This document shows, piece by piece, positions 26,237 through 33,532 of a stretch of DNA of 64,000 bases; the first letter of the stretch is position 1, and each line of letters opens with the position of its first letter. The stretch lies in the IMG/VR virus record IMGVR_UViG_3300049719_000225, positions 34,116 through 98,115 of that record; one strand, written 5' to 3'. Origin of the DNA: a virus. A model generated the notes under the pieces. The model was not told where the DNA came from. It saw nothing but the letters and a program-made list of their open reading frames with translations, and ran no database searches. Made by a program: the position numbers and the translations under genes.

Positions 26237-27679
26237 GTGACCGCCCGCACCCGCATAGACCGCCTGTTTGAAGAGGGCCTGAAGCTTTTCGTTCAGGTGG
26301 TATATGCCAGCGGCGATGAGGAGGTGTTCCCGGCGCTGGTTTCCCGTGAGACTCGCCCTGATTGCCGCAGAGGTCGAAGGGGAGGCAAGTGGAGATTGAC
26401 GATGTTCAAGGAAGTCGAAGTCGAGGACGACAAAGGGTTTAACCAGGAATATAGCACCGAGGGTGTTGTTCACATCAACTTCAATCTTAAGAACCTGTCG
26501 TTCAGGGATGTCTGCAATGTCCCCAACATTAGGGCAGAGTTGGCAGATGCGTATGATCAGTGGGCTGGCAGGGCGGATGATCCCGTGCGAGAGGTAAAGC
26601 TGGGAACGGGCGAGCTTGAAAAAAGCGCGTGGAGTCCCCGTAGGATGTTTGAGACGAACGGAGATGAATCCGGGTGGGGCGATACCAGTGATCCAGATTG
26701 GTTGGGAGCCTTCTGGATGGCACCTGACGGAACTCTGTACGCTACAGAGGGCATGCCTCATGAGGCCTGGGCGGCAGATCATCTCGGCATGGAGTGGGAC
26801 GAAAGGTTTGTCTCGGAAGGCCCTGCCGCATGGATCCTCTATGGAAAAGGTTGGAGGCGCATCATTGTATCTGCAGGGCTGCCCCGTACAATTTGGGTGT
26901 CAGGAGGAAACGTGAACGGGCCACAGAAAGACATCCTTCTCGCTCAGGCCATTGAGCGAGAGTGCATCGTGGGGGCCAGGAAGAACCCGGCTGAAGAAAG
27001 CGGGTGGCGGGGGCCGGAGAAAATTATCTACACCCCACCTGTATCTGAGGGATCCGTTGAGGAGGGCCGACTCAAGAGCATAGCGGCAGCAGGCTTAATG
27101 GGTTTGGCTTCCATACGAGGTGCCCAAGCGCATCACGCAGGTGACCCAGAAACCAAGGTAAACCCAGCAGACCCCGTGTCGAGTGAGGTGATAAACAAGG
27201 CACCTGATGACGGCTACGGAGATTGGGATCAGTCGTTCGATGTCAAGGTGTCAACTAACAGTGACTCGATGGGCGAGCCTTGGATGGGACGAACGTTCAA
27301 ACTAAGGCGCGTGGGCAATGGTGCAGGGCAGGTTCCATTCCAGGACATCCTAGCGATGGTCAAGGCGGGCAAACACCCGGTAGTGCAGAGGAAAAATACG
27401 ATATACGGGGAGGAACGAAACCACTGGGGACAGGGTGCCTATGACTACATCATACACCGTGTCGTCAGGATAGACCACTGGGGAAGGATGATCACCAAGG
27501 GTGACAACAACGACAAGGAGGACCCCGGATTCCTCACGCCTGCAAATACGCACGGGGTGGTGGTGTCAGTAGACAACCCCGAGAAGGGTGCCACCTACGA
27601 CACTCCACACCCCACCAAGGCCCCTGCAGGCGGTGCAGCCCATGCTAGCGAGTCAGTTCGGCGGCTTCTGGCCCGCTAG
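26237..27679 (+). CDS. Unknown protein, 480 aa, with S26 signal-peptidase-like C-terminal segment
   Basis: GTG start after TTAGGGG. The middle (residues ~154-222) has WMAPDGTLYATEGMPHEAWA, a short phage module also seen in the 32479 gene product. The C-terminal part has Ser344-Met345, then YIIHRVVRIDHWGRMITKGD with His407 and TKGDNN (420-425), the order and wording of archaeal/ER-type signal peptidases. It lacks a clear membrane anchor. It may be a protease for phage proteins or a catalytically dead relative. Confidence 0.6.
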   Translation: MTARTRIDRLFEEGLKLFVQVVYASGDEEVFPALVSRETRPDCRRGRRGGKWRLTMFKEVEVEDDKGFNQEYSTEGVVHINFNLKNLSFRDVCNVPNIRAELADAYDQWAGRADDPVREVKLGTGELEKSAWSPRRMFETNGDESGWGDTSDPDWLGAFWMAPDGTLYATEGMPHEAWAADHLGMEWDERFVSEGPAAWILYGKGWRRIIVSAGLPRTIWVSGGNVNGPQKDILLAQAIERECIVGARKNPAEESGWRGPEKIIYTPPVSEGSVEEGRLKSIAAAGLMGLASIRGAQAHHAGDPETKVNPADPVSSEVINKAPDDGYGDWDQSFDVKVSTNSDSMGEPWMGRTFKLRRVGNGAGQVPFQDILAMVKAGKHPVVQRKNTIYGEERNHWGQGAYDYIIHRVVRIDHWGRMITKGDNNDKEDPGFLTPANTHGVVVSVDNPEKGATYDTPHPTKAPAGGAAHASESVRRLLAR

Positions 27680-28048
27680 GACGCTTCTCTTGTCATTCTG
27701 GAGCCGCTGCAGAGCCTGCTCACAACGTTTAAGCTGTCTTTCTGCTCTCCTTAACAGTTCAGGAGTTGTTTTTCTCATCCGCACCTCCTTGTGCAGTTCG
27801 GCGAAGCGTTCGCGCTTATAGGCGAGGTCTCTCCTTATCTCTGCCAGTTCCTGGGCTCGTAGCCGCGGAAGCAGTTTCTGGCTGATGGTGTAGTGTCCGT
27901 CAGGATCCCGTCCTGTGCGGAGCACGGTGCGCCACGCATCTGCGGGATGCCTCAGGGGCTTTTCGTCGCCCCGTGCGCTGATGCGCACGTAGCGGTCATT
28001 CGGGTCATCAAAGCGGCTGGGGTCCCAGCCAACGGGTGGTGTGATCAT
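27653..28048 (-). CDS. Hypothetical coiled-coil protein, 131 aa
   Basis: Not recognised. The N-terminal GWDPSRFDDPNDRYVRISARG segment is followed by a long basic helix/coiled coil (about 60-125). Its 3' end overlaps the rightward 480-aa gene by 27 nt. Function unknown. Confidence 0.55.
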   Translation of the reverse strand: MITPPVGWDPSRFDDPNDRYVRISARGDEKPLRHPADAWRTVLRTGRDPDGHYTISQKLLPRLRAQELAEIRRDLAYKRERFAELHKEVRMRKTTPELLRRAERQLKRCEQALQRLQNDKRSVLAGQKPPN

Positions 28049-28138
28049 GTGTGTTGACTAACGTGCTAACCCAAGGCCCGTCTCAATAACGGGTTACTTG
28101 TGATAGCCAGTATTAGTCAACACCCCTACCCCGAAGCC

Positions 28139-28348
28139 TTATCCCTCCCAGTTGAGATTGTCCCACCCGGGCATGAAGCGGTTGAGAATTTCCACGACGC
28201 ACGGGTTGTCTGCTGCAGTGCTGAGGAGTACTTCACGAACGAGTTCACGGTCGGGGAGCTTTGACACGCGCTCCTCCTCTGCAAGCACAAAAGCGAGCCT
28301 TTCGATGGCCATCATTTGCTGCTCGGGGAGTGCTCGTGACATCACCAT
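28139..28348 (-). CDS. Hypothetical protein, 69 aa
   Basis: The start is chosen at ATG 28348 (MVMSRALPEQQMMAIERL); a longer frame would run into the divergent exonuclease gene. Helical and acidic, ending MPGWDNLNWEG. Divergent from the PIN-domain gene with a 30-nt gap. Confidence 0.5.
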   Translation of the reverse strand: MVMSRALPEQQMMAIERLAFVLAEEERVSKLPDRELVREVLLSTAADNPCVVEILNRFMPGWDNLNWEG

Positions 28349-28378
28349 GATAGAATAACTACAGTTCTTGGAAAGAAC

Positions 28379-29260
28379 ATGATCCCTGCGCTCATCATTG
28401 ACGGCAGATGCCTCTTCGACCGAGCCTGGTGGGCAGCCAGAAACTCCGAGGAGTTGGGTGAGTATCCGAGTCACATTGTGTCCGCAGGGGCCGCTATTGC
28501 CAGTCTTGCCTGCCTCCTGGGACCTGGTGGAAGACTACCGTATGAGCCCACGCACCTGCTTGTGAGCTGGGATGGGCCAGAGGCGAAGACGATCAAGCCG
28601 CGTCCAGAGAAAGCCGCCGATCACGGTCCTGATCTGGCCTTCTTCAAGAGTCTCCTGCCACTGCTTGTGGGGGGAGCCCATTACGAGGTGCCCACAGGAG
28701 TGTTTGGCGAGAGTGACGATGTCGTGGCCACCGCAGTGGAGTTGTACAAGGACAGGTACAAGCTCACCATCCTCAGCTCGGACAAGGACCTGCAGCAACT
28801 CGTGCGTGAGGCCAGCTACTTCAATCTGCAGACGCAACAGGAGGTGACAGAGGAGGACGTTCAGGTGCGTTGGCATGTGGGTAGACCCAGTCACCTGGCG
28901 CTGTACCTTGCACTAGAAGGCGACCCCAAGGATGGTGTGGATGGCACCGACAAGATCGGGGCAAAGGGGGCGAAGCGGCTGCTGGAAGGCATGGGCGACG
29001 TTCCTGTCACCGAAGCCCTCGCTCTTCTCCTGCCCCAATTGAACCCCCTGCAGCGGGATCAACTTTACAGCTCGTTGGAACTCACCCTCCTGCGCAGGGA
29101 CCTTCCAGGTGTGCCAGAGCCAGCTCCAATCAATTTGGCAGGCTTCGACATGCTTGATGAGGCAGGCATTCAGGGGTCCGCTAGAAACGTCTGGGGCCAG
29201 CTTCTTGGCAGGTCTAAGGCTCACACCGTGCTGCCTGATCTCACCGAGTACGAAAGGTGA
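28379..29260 (+). CDS. 5'-3' exonuclease / RNase H-like, PIN (FEN) fold
   Basis: 293 aa. The N-terminal LIIDGRCLFDRA, then GESDDVVATAV, LTILSSDKDLQQLV and GDPKDGVDGTDKIG give the acidic metal-binding residues and the helix-hairpin-helix region of flap/5'-exonucleases, as in T4 RNase H. The likely role is removal of RNA primers or flaps in replication and repair. The next gene starts 27 nt downstream. Confidence 0.82.
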   Translation: MIPALIIDGRCLFDRAWWAARNSEELGEYPSHIVSAGAAIASLACLLGPGGRLPYEPTHLLVSWDGPEAKTIKPRPEKAADHGPDLAFFKSLLPLLVGGAHYEVPTGVFGESDDVVATAVELYKDRYKLTILSSDKDLQQLVREASYFNLQTQQEVTEEDVQVRWHVGRPSHLALYLALEGDPKDGVDGTDKIGAKGAKRLLEGMGDVPVTEALALLLPQLNPLQRDQLYSSLELTLLRRDLPGVPEPAPINLAGFDMLDEAGIQGSARNVWGQLLGRSKAHTVLPDLTEYER

Positions 29261-29287
29261 GTTCTTCTTCGGGAACAGTTACATACA

Positions 29288-30061
29288 ATGGCTATCAACA
29301 CCAACCTCAAGGATCTCACCCCCGCTTCCCAACGGTTCAAGCAGGAGATCATCCTCCCGTCCGGCGGCTTCAGCAACCCCACAGCCTTCCCACAGGGTAA
29401 GCTCACCGTGTACCCCTGGGACATGGGCACCAGTGAGTGGATGGTGTCTGCGCCAAGGACCAACGAACTCCTCTACATGACCCAGCTTGTGGGGCGTCTC
29501 ACACATCTCCCCACAGACACGGTGAAGACGTTGGTGGCGAGCGAGCTTCCTCTCATCGTCATGGTGGCCCGGGCGCTGACATTCGAGGACAACCGTGTGG
29601 AGTACACAGCCGTCTGCCCGCACTGTCGCACGGCGCAGACAAAGGTATCGCTCCAGATTCCCAATTCTCTGGAGAAGGTGGCTGTGAAGGCCGCAGACTA
29701 CACGCACGACACCATCGTTCTGCCAGTGAGCAAGGATGAGGTGTCCATCAAGCCCGCCACAGTGAACGAGCAGGAAGCGGCACGCAACCGTCCTGAGAGA
29801 TACCAGAAGGTGCTGAGCAACGTCGAGGCCTCGGCCCTGGCCGCTGTTCGTGGCATCGGTGGTGGCACTCCTGACCATCAGGATCAGCTCGTGCAGTGGT
29901 ATCGTGCGCTGTCACCCACTGACGCTGAGTTCCTCGTCACCGAGGTGGCCAAGGCCAACCCGGGCGTCAGCACCTCCATCAAGCACCTGTGCGACAATCC
30001 GTCGTGCGCCAGAGAGTTCACCTACGAGATGAACCTGGCGACGGACTTTTTTCGCAGCTGA
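29288..30061 (+). CDS. Baseplate hub / tail-assembly protein with zinc-binding cysteines
   Basis: 257 aa. It has CPHC near residue 117 and CDNPSC near 239, two Cys pairs that could bind one zinc, and an MVSAPRTNELLY segment. The shape is like T4 gp26/gp51-type hub-assembly proteins; I am not certain of the family. The last codons are GAC TTT TTT CGC AGC TGA. A second open frame continues from this site (see 30054), suggesting programmed frameshifting. Confidence 0.6.
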   Translation: MAINTNLKDLTPASQRFKQEIILPSGGFSNPTAFPQGKLTVYPWDMGTSEWMVSAPRTNELLYMTQLVGRLTHLPTDTVKTLVASELPLIVMVARALTFEDNRVEYTAVCPHCRTAQTKVSLQIPNSLEKVAVKAADYTHDTIVLPVSKDEVSIKPATVNEQEAARNRPERYQKVLSNVEASALAAVRGIGGGTPDHQDQLVQWYRALSPTDAEFLVTEVAKANPGVSTSIKHLCDNPSCAREFTYEMNLATDFFRS

Positions 30062-30227
30062 GGCCATAGCGTTCCTGCGGCGTGCCTGGATCCGCCGCTT
30101 TAACTTGGCCGCATCAGGCTTGGGAATGAGCCTGGACCTCACAAGGGTGCCTGACTATGTCATCCCCTGGCTGGAGGAAGTGACAAATCAGGTACAGTCA
30201 GAGATAAAATCTTCGAGGAAGGGGTGA
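30054..30227 (+). CDS. Frameshift extension of the hub/tail-assembly gene (57 aa)
   Basis: In the +1 frame this stretch encodes AAEAIAFLRRAWIRRFNLAA and ends EIKSSRKG. It has no early start codon and opens only 21 nt before the junction. The sequence looks like real protein (amphipathic helix). Entry is plausible by a +1 slip of tRNA-Phe from TTT to TTC at TTT TTT CGC, or by a -2 slip on the T run, giving a fused ~315-aa product. Confidence 0.55.
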   Translation, partial: AAEAIAFLRRAWIRRFNLAASGLGMSLDLTRVPDYVIPWLEEVTNQVQSEIKSSRKG

Positions 30228-30248
30228 CAAATCCTGTTTATTTTTGGC

Positions 30249-30276
30249 TTTACAGGAAGCCCCATTTCCGTATGCT
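30249..30276 (+). promoter_or_regulatory. Promoter, TTTACA-N16-TATGCT, six bases before an ATG
   Basis: The geometry is identical to that at 8468: -35 start to ATG is 34 nt. The transcript would begin at the ATG at 30283. Confidence 0.45.
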
Positions 30277-30282
30277 GTTGGC

Positions 30283-30375
30283 ATGGACGAATCCGATGCT
30301 AACCTCTACCTCCTCGTTGTTTCCCCCTGGGATGAGTGTCTTAACGAGCTGGCGAAGCTTTCCGAGAAAACATGA
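30283..30375 (+). CDS. Small protein, 30 aa
   Basis: It begins MDESDANLYLLVVSPWDECL and ends ELAKLSEKT. It is acidic with a short hydrophobic core. The only support is codon sense and the promoter placed exactly upstream, which would give a leaderless mRNA. Confidence 0.35.
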   Translation: MDESDANLYLLVVSPWDECLNELAKLSEKT

Positions 30376-30482
30376 AAAGTGTGTCAACACTTATTTTTCT
30401 CGGGGCACTCAGTTCCGTAAGTTGTTCAAAAACCCTCTAAACGACGAATACTTAAAAAACCGAAATGGTATAATGTAGGTCT

Positions 30483-30683
30483 ATGAGTCAAACAACGCGC
30501 CTACTAAACCGTTCGGCTGTGAGGGACTTCACATTTGCCGTCCTGAAGGAAAAGAGGCCTGCTCTGGCCAACAAGCTCACCCGTATCAGCGGGGATTACT
30601 ACGCTGCCATGGAGGCCCGACTTATCAACGCCATCGTGGACCACATCAGCCGTCACCCCTCATGTGGAGCGACCATCAAATGA
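30483..30683 (+). CDS. Small helical protein, 66 aa
   Basis: MSQTTRLLNRSAVRDFTFAV is followed by a helix-turn-helix-like end (TRISGDYYAAMEARL, then RHPSCGATIK). The second half resembles the alpha2-loop2 part of a histone fold (R-x-S-x-D ... H-P-S-x-x-T-I-K), but the match is weak. It ends in an ATGA overlap with the protease-like gene. Confidence 0.55.
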   Translation: MSQTTRLLNRSAVRDFTFAVLKEKRPALANKLTRISGDYYAAMEARLINAIVDHISRHPSCGATIK

Positions 30684-31213
30684 GCTACTTCGAGCCATAC
30701 CATCGGAGCGGCGAGGGCTCAATGCCCTCCGCTCACAAGCGATTCAAGAACACCAGCAAGGCCCCGTCGCCATTCCTGAAGGAGGTGGTGAGGTTCTGCA
30801 CTCCCACTGGCACGGGGAAGGTGCGTATCTGGTTCAAACGCCACAAGGGACGGTCGTTCTATGGTCGGTGCTGGCACTCCCGCCATTATGTCTCCGCTCA
30901 CATCGCCGATCCCTATATGCTCCAGGTGCCCTATCACGGTGCTGGATCGGCAGGCAACGGCTACTTGCCATGGAACGCTTGCACCTGGGAGGAGGCTGTG
31001 GTAGCCCTTGTCGCTCATGAGATCAGACACATCTGGCAGAGTCACAATCCCCGTGGCCACAAGGTGTGGGGAGCCCGTGGGCGGCAATCAGAGCGAGAGT
31101 GTGATGCCTACGCCATCCGCAAGATGCGGGAGTGGCGGTGGGAGCGCGCTGCTCGCACAGTGGTTAGACGTAAGGGGTGGGCGCTGGCCCGCTGGAGGAC
31201 TTTGGGTGCATAA
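30680..31213 (+). CDS. SprT-like zinc metalloprotease domain protein, 177 aa
   Basis: The start is ATG 30680 (MSYFEPYHRSGEGSMP), overlapping the previous stop. VALVAHEIRHIWQSHNP gives H-E-x-x-H at about residues 114-118, and ERECDAYAIRKMR supplies a downstream E/D-A-x-A pattern as in SprT/minigluzincin proteins. Basic C-terminus. Its role could be DNA-protein crosslink processing or virion protein cleavage; unproven. The stop codon lies inside the following tRNA gene. Confidence 0.7.
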   Translation: MSYFEPYHRSGEGSMPSAHKRFKNTSKAPSPFLKEVVRFCTPTGTGKVRIWFKRHKGRSFYGRCWHSRHYVSAHIADPYMLQVPYHGAGSAGNGYLPWNACTWEEAVVALVAHEIRHIWQSHNPRGHKVWGARGRQSERECDAYAIRKMREWRWERAARTVVRRKGWALARWRTLGA

Positions 31214-31280
31214 GCTCAATGGCAGAGCTGCCGGATTCTAAACCGAGCGGTTGTGGGTTCGACTCCCACTGCGCCCTCCA
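31204..31280 (+). tRNA. tRNA-like gene with unusual anticodon arm
   Basis: Acceptor GGGTGCA/TGCGCCC, D-arm GCTC-AATGGCA-GAGC, T-arm GTGGG-TTCGACT-CCCAC and encoded CCA are intact, with canonical GG and TTC. The anticodon arm GCCGG-ATTCTAAA-CCGAGC pairs only with a bulged A and leaves an 8-nt loop, so decoding (TCT or CTA) is uncertain. Its 5' end overlaps the protease stop by 10 nt. Confidence 0.65.
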
Positions 31281-31347
31281 ATTTTTCAACCTATACCTTT
31301 ACAGATGAAGCAGCTTGTAAATCTATAGATTGACGCCCGCTGTTTGG

Positions 31348-31375
31348 GCTTTACATTTTCACCCATCCTCGTAAT
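31348..31375 (+). promoter_or_regulatory. Possible promoter, TTTACA-N16-TAATCC
   Basis: Same -35 and spacing as the other phage promoters; the -10 is poor. It would serve the Pth2 gene. Confidence 0.35.
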
Positions 31376-31423
31376 CCTGTTTTCAGATACACATTCCGAC
31401 CATGACCTCATAGATGCGATGAC

Positions 31424-31777
31424 CTGAAGCTGTACGCCCTCCTGCGGGAGGACCTGCAGATGCCTATCGGCAAGTGCGCCAGTCAAGCTGGGCACGCGTT
31501 TCTCAATTCGTACCGGCAAGCCTCCCCTGAGCGACAGGCTGCCTATCTCCCCGCCAAGGACGACATCGGCACCAAGGTGTGCCTGTCCGTCAAGGATCTG
31601 AAGGGCCTGTTCACCTGGTGTGATTGGGCGAGGTCCAACAACCTGCCCCACTTTCTCGTGGAGGATTCCGGCCGCAACACAACGTTCGGCGGCGTCCCCA
31701 CTTTCTCGGCCCTGGGGATCGGGCCGCTCAACGCAGCCGAGGCCAGGGGCCTGCGCAAGCTGCCTCTCCTGCAATGA
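31424..31777 (+). CDS. Peptidyl-tRNA hydrolase, Pth2 family
   Basis: The reading frame encodes a first strand LYALLREDLQMPIGKCASQ, then AGHAFLNSY, KVCLSVKDLKGL, LPHFLVEDSGRN and SALGIGPL, the full Pth2 order (K-x-A-Q-x-x-H; D-x-G-x-T-like). Pth2 frees tRNA from abortive peptidyl-tRNA. The family's first beta strand lies upstream of the only in-frame ATG (31460), and the frame opens at 31406 without ATG, GTG or TTG. I place the start at CTG 31424 tentatively. It is flanked by two tRNA-like genes. Confidence 0.75.
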   Translation: MKLYALLREDLQMPIGKCASQAGHAFLNSYRQASPERQAAYLPAKDDIGTKVCLSVKDLKGLFTWCDWARSNNLPHFLVEDSGRNTTFGGVPTFSALGIGPLNAAEARGLRKLPLLQ

Positions 31778-31781
31778 ATTT

Positions 31782-31996
31782 GGACCGTAGCTCAATGGAA
31801 GTCGGCAGCACGCAGCAATGCGTGATAATTGCTAGCGAGAGGACAACGGAAAGACGGGTAAGGACAACCTGGAGGTGCACCTCTGGGGAAAATAGCCCGG
31901 TGAGTACAGCGACCTGTCAGAGCGCTGAGGCCAACCAGATGCGGCAGCACTGGGAAACCCGGATGTCACTTGGTTCGATTCCAAGTCGGTCCACCA
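31782..31996 (+). tRNA. tRNA-like gene with ~150-nt structured insertion in the anticodon region
   Basis: The acceptor strands GGACCG/CGGTCC, T-arm CTTGG-TTCGATT-CCAAG and encoded CCA are exact, and the D-loop has canonical GG. Between the D-arm and T-arm lie about 150 nt with strong helices: CACGCA-GCAA-TGCGTG, CCTGGAGG/CCTCTGGG and CAGCG/CGCTG. It could be a small group I-like intron (AATTGC and TCAGAG resemble P and R elements) or a non-decoding tRNA-like RNA. I cannot find a classical GACTA/TAGTC P7. Confidence 0.6.
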
Positions 31997-32003
31997 TTTT
32001 GTC

Positions 32004-32510
32004 ATGAATACCACAACCGATACCAATCCCACCAGGGACATCTCTGCGTGGGCGACAAGCGAGGAACTGCCACCGCAGGACCTCTTTCCCTCCGTGGAGG
32101 CCTACCGCACCTACGTTCATAGCTGGAGAGCCCTCTACGCCGAAATTAGAGCCCGCCTGAGGGCCTCCAGCATCGTGGGCCGATACGAGCAGGCCGTCAC
32201 GAACCAGAAGCACTGCCTGAAGCTGGGCATCAAGGCCGGTATCCGCCCGGGCAGGGAGGAGGCAGCCAAGCAGGCTCAGCTTGTACTCGACCAGCCGATG
32301 AGCGAGGAGCTGAAGGCTCTGGCGTGGCTGCATGTGCCTTCCTACCTGAAGGACGAGAAGGCCAGGAAGGCTCTGATCGAGAGTTACCTGTCCTACGCCT
32401 ACAGTTCGGATGCCACGATGCTGCTCCAGAGCCGTGCGGCGGGTAAGCGGTGGGTGAAGCACTATCACCCCTGGAAGTCTATCCCAAGAGTTGCGCTACA
32501 AACAATTTGA
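32004..32510 (+). CDS. Hypothetical protein, 168 aa
   Basis: Not recognised. MNTTTDTNPTRDISAWATSE is followed by mostly helical sequence with Y-x2-Y/W repeats and several K/R-rich turns (GIKAGIRPGREEAAKQ). It starts 8 nt after the tRNA-like gene and converges with the next leftward gene (32-nt overlap). Confidence 0.6.
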   Translation: MNTTTDTNPTRDISAWATSEELPPQDLFPSVEAYRTYVHSWRALYAEIRARLRASSIVGRYEQAVTNQKHCLKLGIKAGIRPGREEAAKQAQLVLDQPMSEELKALAWLHVPSYLKDEKARKALIESYLSYAYSSDATMLLQSRAAGKRWVKHYHPWKSIPRVALQTI

Positions 32511-33243
32511 CCGCTGAGTCACCCAGCTTGCTGCCGTAATAGCCCGGCTGGCCCTGAACGTCTTGCTTAATCAGCTGGGCGTTTGGGCCAGCTTGGGTGT
32601 TCGGCATCCCGCTGCCCTCCTCGCCCGTCTCCAGCTTTCTCAAGGTGGTGAAAATGGAGGTGCCGGACATGCAGTTGATGTTTAGCTCCTGATCTAGGGG
32701 GTTGATGTCGCCGCTGGCGTCCACCTCTTCCCCGGTCTCGGCATCCTTGTTGTAAGAGGTCTCATCGGTTTCAGTGAAAAAGCCGTTTTCATCAAGGATG
32801 TTGTTCACACCCGTTATCAGTGCCTTTTTTGTCTTCTCATTCCACTCTTTTAGCCCGAACCAGTAGCCCCTACACCATATCCAGCCCCACTTTTCCATGG
32901 CGTATTCCCGTGCATCCCCACTGCCGAGGGCCACGGTAACCAGGTCGTCGCAATCATCGGGGTTCAGGTCTCGTTTCTTGAGAAGATATTCAGCCACGTC
33001 CCGAGCCCACCACCCAGTTTTGTTTACGGCTTCGTCATCCGAATACCCGGCATCCTCAGCCTCCTCTTTCAAGCGCTCCTCAAAATCCTCAAGATCATCG
33101 AATGAGAAGCCAACCAATCCGGCAAGCTCACCCTGTGCACAAAGAGTGGCATATCCCTCGTGGTTATAGTCCCCTACATCACCATCGGCGAACCAGATGG
33201 TGCCATCGGCTTCGATCCAGTACTCGCCCTTGAAATAATTCAC
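32479..33243 (-). CDS. Acidic hypothetical protein, 254 aa
   Basis: Highly acidic. The N-terminal YWIEADGTIWFADGDVGDYN motif matches the W-x-x-PDG-x-x-H-x-x-A module seen in the 26237 gene product. The middle is D/E-rich (FDDLEDFEERLKEEAEDAG). Function unknown. It is coupled by a 4-nt overlap to the upstream 80-aa gene. Confidence 0.6.
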   Translation of the reverse strand: MNYFKGEYWIEADGTIWFADGDVGDYNHEGYATLCAQGELAGLVGFSFDDLEDFEERLKEEAEDAGYSDDEAVNKTGWWARDVAEYLLKKRDLNPDDCDDLVTVALGSGDAREYAMEKWGWIWCRGYWFGLKEWNEKTKKALITGVNNILDENGFFTETDETSYNKDAETGEEVDASGDINPLDQELNINCMSGTSIFTTLRKLETGEEGSGMPNTQAGPNAQLIKQDVQGQPGYYGSKLGDSAVKLFVAQLLG

Positions 33244-33482
33244 TTGGAGAACCTATACCTGGTCTTGTCGAACGGGGCCTCGGGATCGTCCTTGAACATG
33301 TGGGTGTACACCTGCCTCAGGAGCGGGGGCGGCACCTTGCTGAGGGCGGCTCGAAGATTGTCAACAGTCGTCTGGTGATCCGTGGACAGCACGCCTCCGA
33401 TGATGGCGTTTACAGTGTTTTCTGGCTTCCAGGGGATGCGACTGTCCTCGGCCTCGCCCAATAGTTGATCAACCAGTCTCAT
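33240..33482 (-). CDS. Hypothetical protein, 80 aa
   Basis: MRLVDQLLGEAEDSRIPWKP; helical, with an L-L-G-E N-terminus like other small proteins here (19680, 59698). It overlaps the next gene by 4 nt. A bidirectional terminator lies immediately upstream at 33489. Confidence 0.55.
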   Translation of the reverse strand: MRLVDQLLGEAEDSRIPWKPENTVNAIIGGVLSTDHQTTVDNLRAALSKVPPPLLRQVYTHMFKDDPEAPFDKTRYRFSK

Positions 33483-33488
33483 GAACTA

Positions 33489-33520
33489 AATACCCGCCCT
33501 CGGGAAAGAGGGCGGGTATT
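33489..33520. terminator. Bidirectional intrinsic terminator
   Basis: The perfect hairpin ATACCCGCCCTC / GAGGGCGGGTAT lies between two leftward transcription units and ends the vWA operon. Confidence 0.8.
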
Positions 33521-33532
33521 CGATCCGTCAGC

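Noticed and set aside
31782-31996. tmRNA encoding a tag peptide
   Set aside because: The 5' end lacks the tmRNA consensus, total length is too short, and no frame gives a tag ending in an Ala-Leu-Ala-Ala-like sequence before stop codons.
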